DNA of 64,000 nucleotides from positions 1-64,000 of the forward strand of contig NZ_JABUXW010000017.1 in the NCBI RefSeq assembly GCF_014897585.1, read 5' to 3'. Origin of the DNA: Brachybacterium tyrofermentans (GTDB taxonomy: Bacteria; Actinomycetota; Actinomycetes; Actinomycetales; Dermabacteraceae). The notes under the pieces are model-generated. The model was not told the origin of the DNA, did not search any database, and saw only the letters and a list, made by a program, of their open reading frames with translations. The first letter of the stretch is position 1, and every line of letters begins with the position of its first letter. Shown here in pieces: positions 61,692 to 64,000 of this stretch. A program made the position numbers and the translations under genes.

Positions 61692-62390
61692 TCAGACGTC
61701 TTCGGAACCCGCGGCGGGAGTCGGTGACTCGTCGTCGTCCTGCGCATCGTCGGCCGGATCTTCGAGCCCGCCCACGCCGGCCTCCCGGTACAGCGCGATG
61801 AACTCGCGGGCGGTGTCCGGGCCGATCATGAGCCGCAGCACCGGGGAGACCTCGTAGTCGTCGCCCTGCTCGTCCAGCAGGCCCGCACGCTGGATCTTGG
61901 CGATCGACGCACGCACCTCCTTGGCGAAGCCGGCCTCGTCGGTGGAGGTGGTGCGGCGATAGGCGGCCAGCGCCTGCTGGACCTCCGCCTCAGAGACCAC
62001 GGTGCGCTGGCCACGGGAGGACTGGGTGAGCAGCATTTGCCGCAGGACCAGCAGGAGCACCGAGTCCAGACGGTTCAGACCGGTCAGGCGGCGCAGCAGC
62101 TTCGGGGCGTCGGCGTCGGCCTCGCTCTGGCGCACGAAGGCGACCTGGGCGTCGTCGTCCACCACCAGCTCGAGGAAGATATCGGCCAGCCGGGTCTCGA
62201 TCGCCGCCCGGTCGCGCAGGAGCTGCGCGTAGCGGGCGGGGTCCCGCCGACCGTCGAGGAACGGGCCCTGCATGAGGTGCACGAGCACCCGTCGGGACTC
62301 GTCCACGAGCGCGGAGCCGGGCAGGGACGGCGACTCCTCGCCGGGGTCCGGGGCATCGTCGGCTGCGGTGCGGAACGCTGAGCTGGTCAC
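61692..62390 (-). CDS. DUF4194 protein, JetB/MksE-like
   Basis: 232 residues from a GTG start supported by AAGGTGAG five nt upstream. The core ESRRVLVHLMQGPFLDGRRDPARYAQLLRDRAAIETRLADIFLELVVD, then LLLVLRQMLL and an acidic C-terminus fit the DUF4194 family, the winged-helix MksE/JetB subunit that links the kleisin to the SMC in Wadjet/Mks complexes. Neither the JetA (DUF3375) kleisin nor JetD is adjacent: upstream is a divergent membrane protein and downstream the convergent polymer cluster. The JetC-like gene is about 14 kb away on the same strand. Confidence 0.72.
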   Translation of the reverse strand: MTSSAFRTAADDAPDPGEESPSLPGSALVDESRRVLVHLMQGPFLDGRRDPARYAQLLRDRAAIETRLADIFLELVVDDDAQVAFVRQSEADADAPKLLRRLTGLNRLDSVLLLVLRQMLLTQSSRGQRTVVSEAEVQQALAAYRRTTSTDEAGFAKEVRASIAKIQRAGLLDEQGDDYEVSPVLRLMIGPDTAREFIALYREAGVGGLEDPADDAQDDDESPTPAAGSEDV

Positions 62391-62525
62391 AGGGACTCAC
62401 CTTACCGGCGACCCCGCGCCGGCGGCGATATCACGGACGTGAACGAGGCCATGCCGAGACCCGTGGAGGTGAACTTCGTGCGTTCGGGCGGCAGATCTGG
62501 TGCAATCGTGTCGAGAGCAGGATTC

Positions 62526-62547
62526 CCTCCGCTCGATCGAGCGGAGG
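62526..62547. other. 22-bp perfect palindrome in a 5' region
   Basis: CCTCCGCTCGATCGAGCGGAGG, ending 23 bp before the ATG at 62570 and just before its AAGGAG site. Possible operator or leader hairpin. Confidence 0.65.
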
Positions 62548-62569
62548 AGCCGATAGCAAGGAGCCGACG

Positions 62570-64000
62570 ATGAACGACCTCCCCATCTCATTGCCCGTCC
62601 TCATCGGAATCATCGTGGTAGTGCTCGTCCTCCTGGTCATTCTGATCGTGGTGGGCGCGCAGTCCTCGAAGCGCCGGAAGGCCCAGCAGCAGGAAGAAGA
62701 CCGTCGGCGCGCCGACGAGCTCCGGCAGGAAGCGCAGGCGAAGGACAGAGCCGTCCAGGAGCGCGACCTGACGGCGAAGGAGTCCGAGCTCGAGGCCGAC
62801 CGTGCCCGTCTGGACGCGGAGAAGAAGGCGAAGGCGGCCGAGCAGGAGCAGGTGGCCGCCGAGCGTCGCCGCCAGGAGGCCGATCAGCAGCGTGCGTCGG
62901 TCGAGCAGGAGCGCAGCTCCGTGGATGAGCAGCTCGCCGAGGCGGATCGGCTCGATCCCGATACCCCCGCCGATGGCCGTCGGGCCGCGGCCGGTGGCGC
63001 CGCAGCAGGCGGCGCAGTGGCCGGTGGCGCCGCTGCCGGTGCCGCCGCGCACGAGGGCGGTCGCCGCAAGGCTGACGGCCCCGTCCGTGACGAGGCAGGT
63101 CGTGGTGAGCCGGTGCGTGAGGCCGCTGGCCCCGCCGGAGCCGACCCCGGCGCGCACCGTGCCGATCAGCCCGCTCCCGAGCGAGGGGCGGCCCCTGAGC
63201 GGCGTGCCCCGGAGCGCGACGAGGATGCGCTCCGCTCCCCCGATCACCGCGACGCCGGTGCCGGAGCTGTCGGCGGAGCCGGCGCGGCCGGCGCCGGAGC
63301 TGCCGCTGCCCCCGGTGGGGAGGATCGGGACGCATACGGCCGCGGAACGCACGACACCCGCGAGACCCGCGAGACCCGCGATGCTGCCGCGTCCCGCGAG
63401 GGCCGCGGTGCACAGGAACCGCTCGCTCCCCGCGAGGACCGCGGCGAGCCGATCGAGCGTGACCGCTCAAGCCATCCCGGTGCCGGCTCTGCGGGAGTCG
63501 GTGCCGCCGGTGCCGGGACCGCAGGTGCGCCCCCGCGCGAGGAGCCGATCGGCCGGGACGTCCGCGCCGAGCAGGCTCCTGCCGCCGACGGTCCCCGTCA
63601 GGGAGAGCCGCTGGATGACGAGACCCTCCGCGATCGCGTCCACCGCGACGACGACGCGGCCAGCACCCAGGGCCGCGCCGAGGCTGCGGACCGCGGGAGC
63701 GTCGAGGGCCGCGGCGGCAGTGCCCCCGCACAGCAGGCCGATCGTCCGGTGCAGCGCTCTGCGCCGACCGATGCCGGTGCTCCGCCGACCGGTGCCGATG
63801 CCGGCGGCGCGGCGGCCGGTGGCGCAGCCGGAGCCGGAGCCGGTGCGCAGCCCACCTCGCGGGAGGATGCCGAGGCCGCACGCTTCGGCGAGCAGCCCGG
63901 ACAGGCCTCGCCCTACGGGGCGGGTCAGTACGGGGCGGAGCCGGCCGAGTTCCAGCAGGACGGCTACGACGAGCACATCCGGACCGTGAACCCGGACGAT
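62570..64000 (+). CDS. Membrane-anchored low-complexity protein, partial (right end cut)
   Basis: At least 477 residues, open to the window edge. One N-terminal membrane helix (residues 8-30, LPVLIGIIVVVLVLLVILIVVG), then a highly charged coiled coil (residues 32-130, SSKRRKAQQQEEDRRRADELR), then a long Ala/Gly/Arg/Pro/Glu-rich region with repeated AAAGGAAAGG and DTRETRETRD segments. AAGGAG six nt before the ATG. No enzyme domain is visible. It may be a cytoskeletal-like or envelope protein; function unknown. Confidence 0.75.
   Translation, partial: MNDLPISLPVLIGIIVVVLVLLVILIVVGAQSSKRRKAQQQEEDRRRADELRQEAQAKDRAVQERDLTAKESELEADRARLDAEKKAKAAEQEQVAAERRRQEADQQRASVEQERSSVDEQLAEADRLDPDTPADGRRAAAGGAAAGGAVAGGAAAGAAAHEGGRRKADGPVRDEAGRGEPVREAAGPAGADPGAHRADQPAPERGAAPERRAPERDEDALRSPDHRDAGAGAVGGAGAAGAGAAAAPGGEDRDAYGRGTHDTRETRETRDAAASREGRGAQEPLAPREDRGEPIERDRSSHPGAGSAGVGAAGAGTAGAPPREEPIGRDVRAEQAPAADGPRQGEPLDDETLRDRVHRDDDAASTQGRAEAADRGSVEGRGGSAPAQQADRPVQRSAPTDAGAPPTGADAGGAAAGGAAGAGAGAQPTSREDAEAARFGEQPGQASPYGAGQYGAEPAEFQQDGYDEHIRTVNPDD

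Noticed and set aside
62588-63881. Long minus-strand frames opposite the right-end gene
   Set aside because: The plus-strand frame has a ribosome site, a membrane helix and a coiled coil; the minus frames are repeats of Gly/Arg/Ala only.

Overview
The window is a stretch of high-GC actinobacterial chromosome. The gene content, the Tad/helicase neighbourhood, WhiB and Crp regulators, DUF3027 and DUF4244 proteins and frequent leaderless start sites all fit Micrococcales; a Dermabacteraceae/Brachybacterium-like genome is my best guess, but this is an inference and no rRNA is present to test it.

Layout. 1-4.4 kb: DedA membrane protein (cut by the left edge), a zinc metallopeptidase, pyrE, a short-chain dehydrogenase and exonuclease III. 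5-9.8 kb: a Tad/Flp pilus operon (CpaE-like, TadA, a fused TadB-TadC, a DUF4244 pilin, two TadE-like pseudopilins), followed on the other strand by the helicase that accompanies it in actinobacteria. 12.4-18 kb: methyltransferase, PAP2 phosphatase, topoisomerase I. 18.4-23 kb: an alpha-glucoside-type ABC transporter and a Gfo/Idh/MocA oxidoreductase, placed between topA and tmk-holB. 23-29 kb: tmk, holB, DUF3027, a cold-shock protein, a CoA-type Nudix hydrolase, nth and crp. 29.5-35.7 kb: metallo-beta-lactamase hydrolase, RidA, a 56-residue DUF4177 protein, whiB, ponA and a metallophosphoesterase. From nth to the phosphoesterase the order matches the Mycobacterium tuberculosis Rv3674c-Rv3683 block. 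35.8-44.3 kb: tRNA-Pro(CGG), an NlpC/P60 hydrolase, a GH20 hexosaminidase, a LytR_C protein, a CshA-like surface protein and a maltokinase.

44.3-62.4 kb is the most unusual part. An SMC ATPase of the Wadjet/MksB (JetC) type lies at one end and a DUF4194 (JetB/MksE) protein at the other, both on the minus strand. Between them are about 14 kb of cell-wall polymer genes: a GlfT2-like transferase, two CDP-glycerol-type polymerases, an IspD/TarI cytidylyltransferase with an SDR partner (probably making CDP-ribitol), a TagGH exporter and a lower-GC TarS-like glycosyltransferase. An ABC ATPase fused in frame to a siderophore-interacting protein sits within it. No jetA or jetD is in the window. The right end is cut inside a low-complexity, membrane-anchored protein.

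Two sequence themes run across the region. (1) At least eleven genes start 6-7 nt after a TANNNT-type -10 box, so they are probably transcribed without a leader. (2) Many gene 3' ends carry private tandem repeats (units of 8-55 bp) that touch or include the stop codon. Long perfect hairpins without a U tract mark most transcription unit ends.
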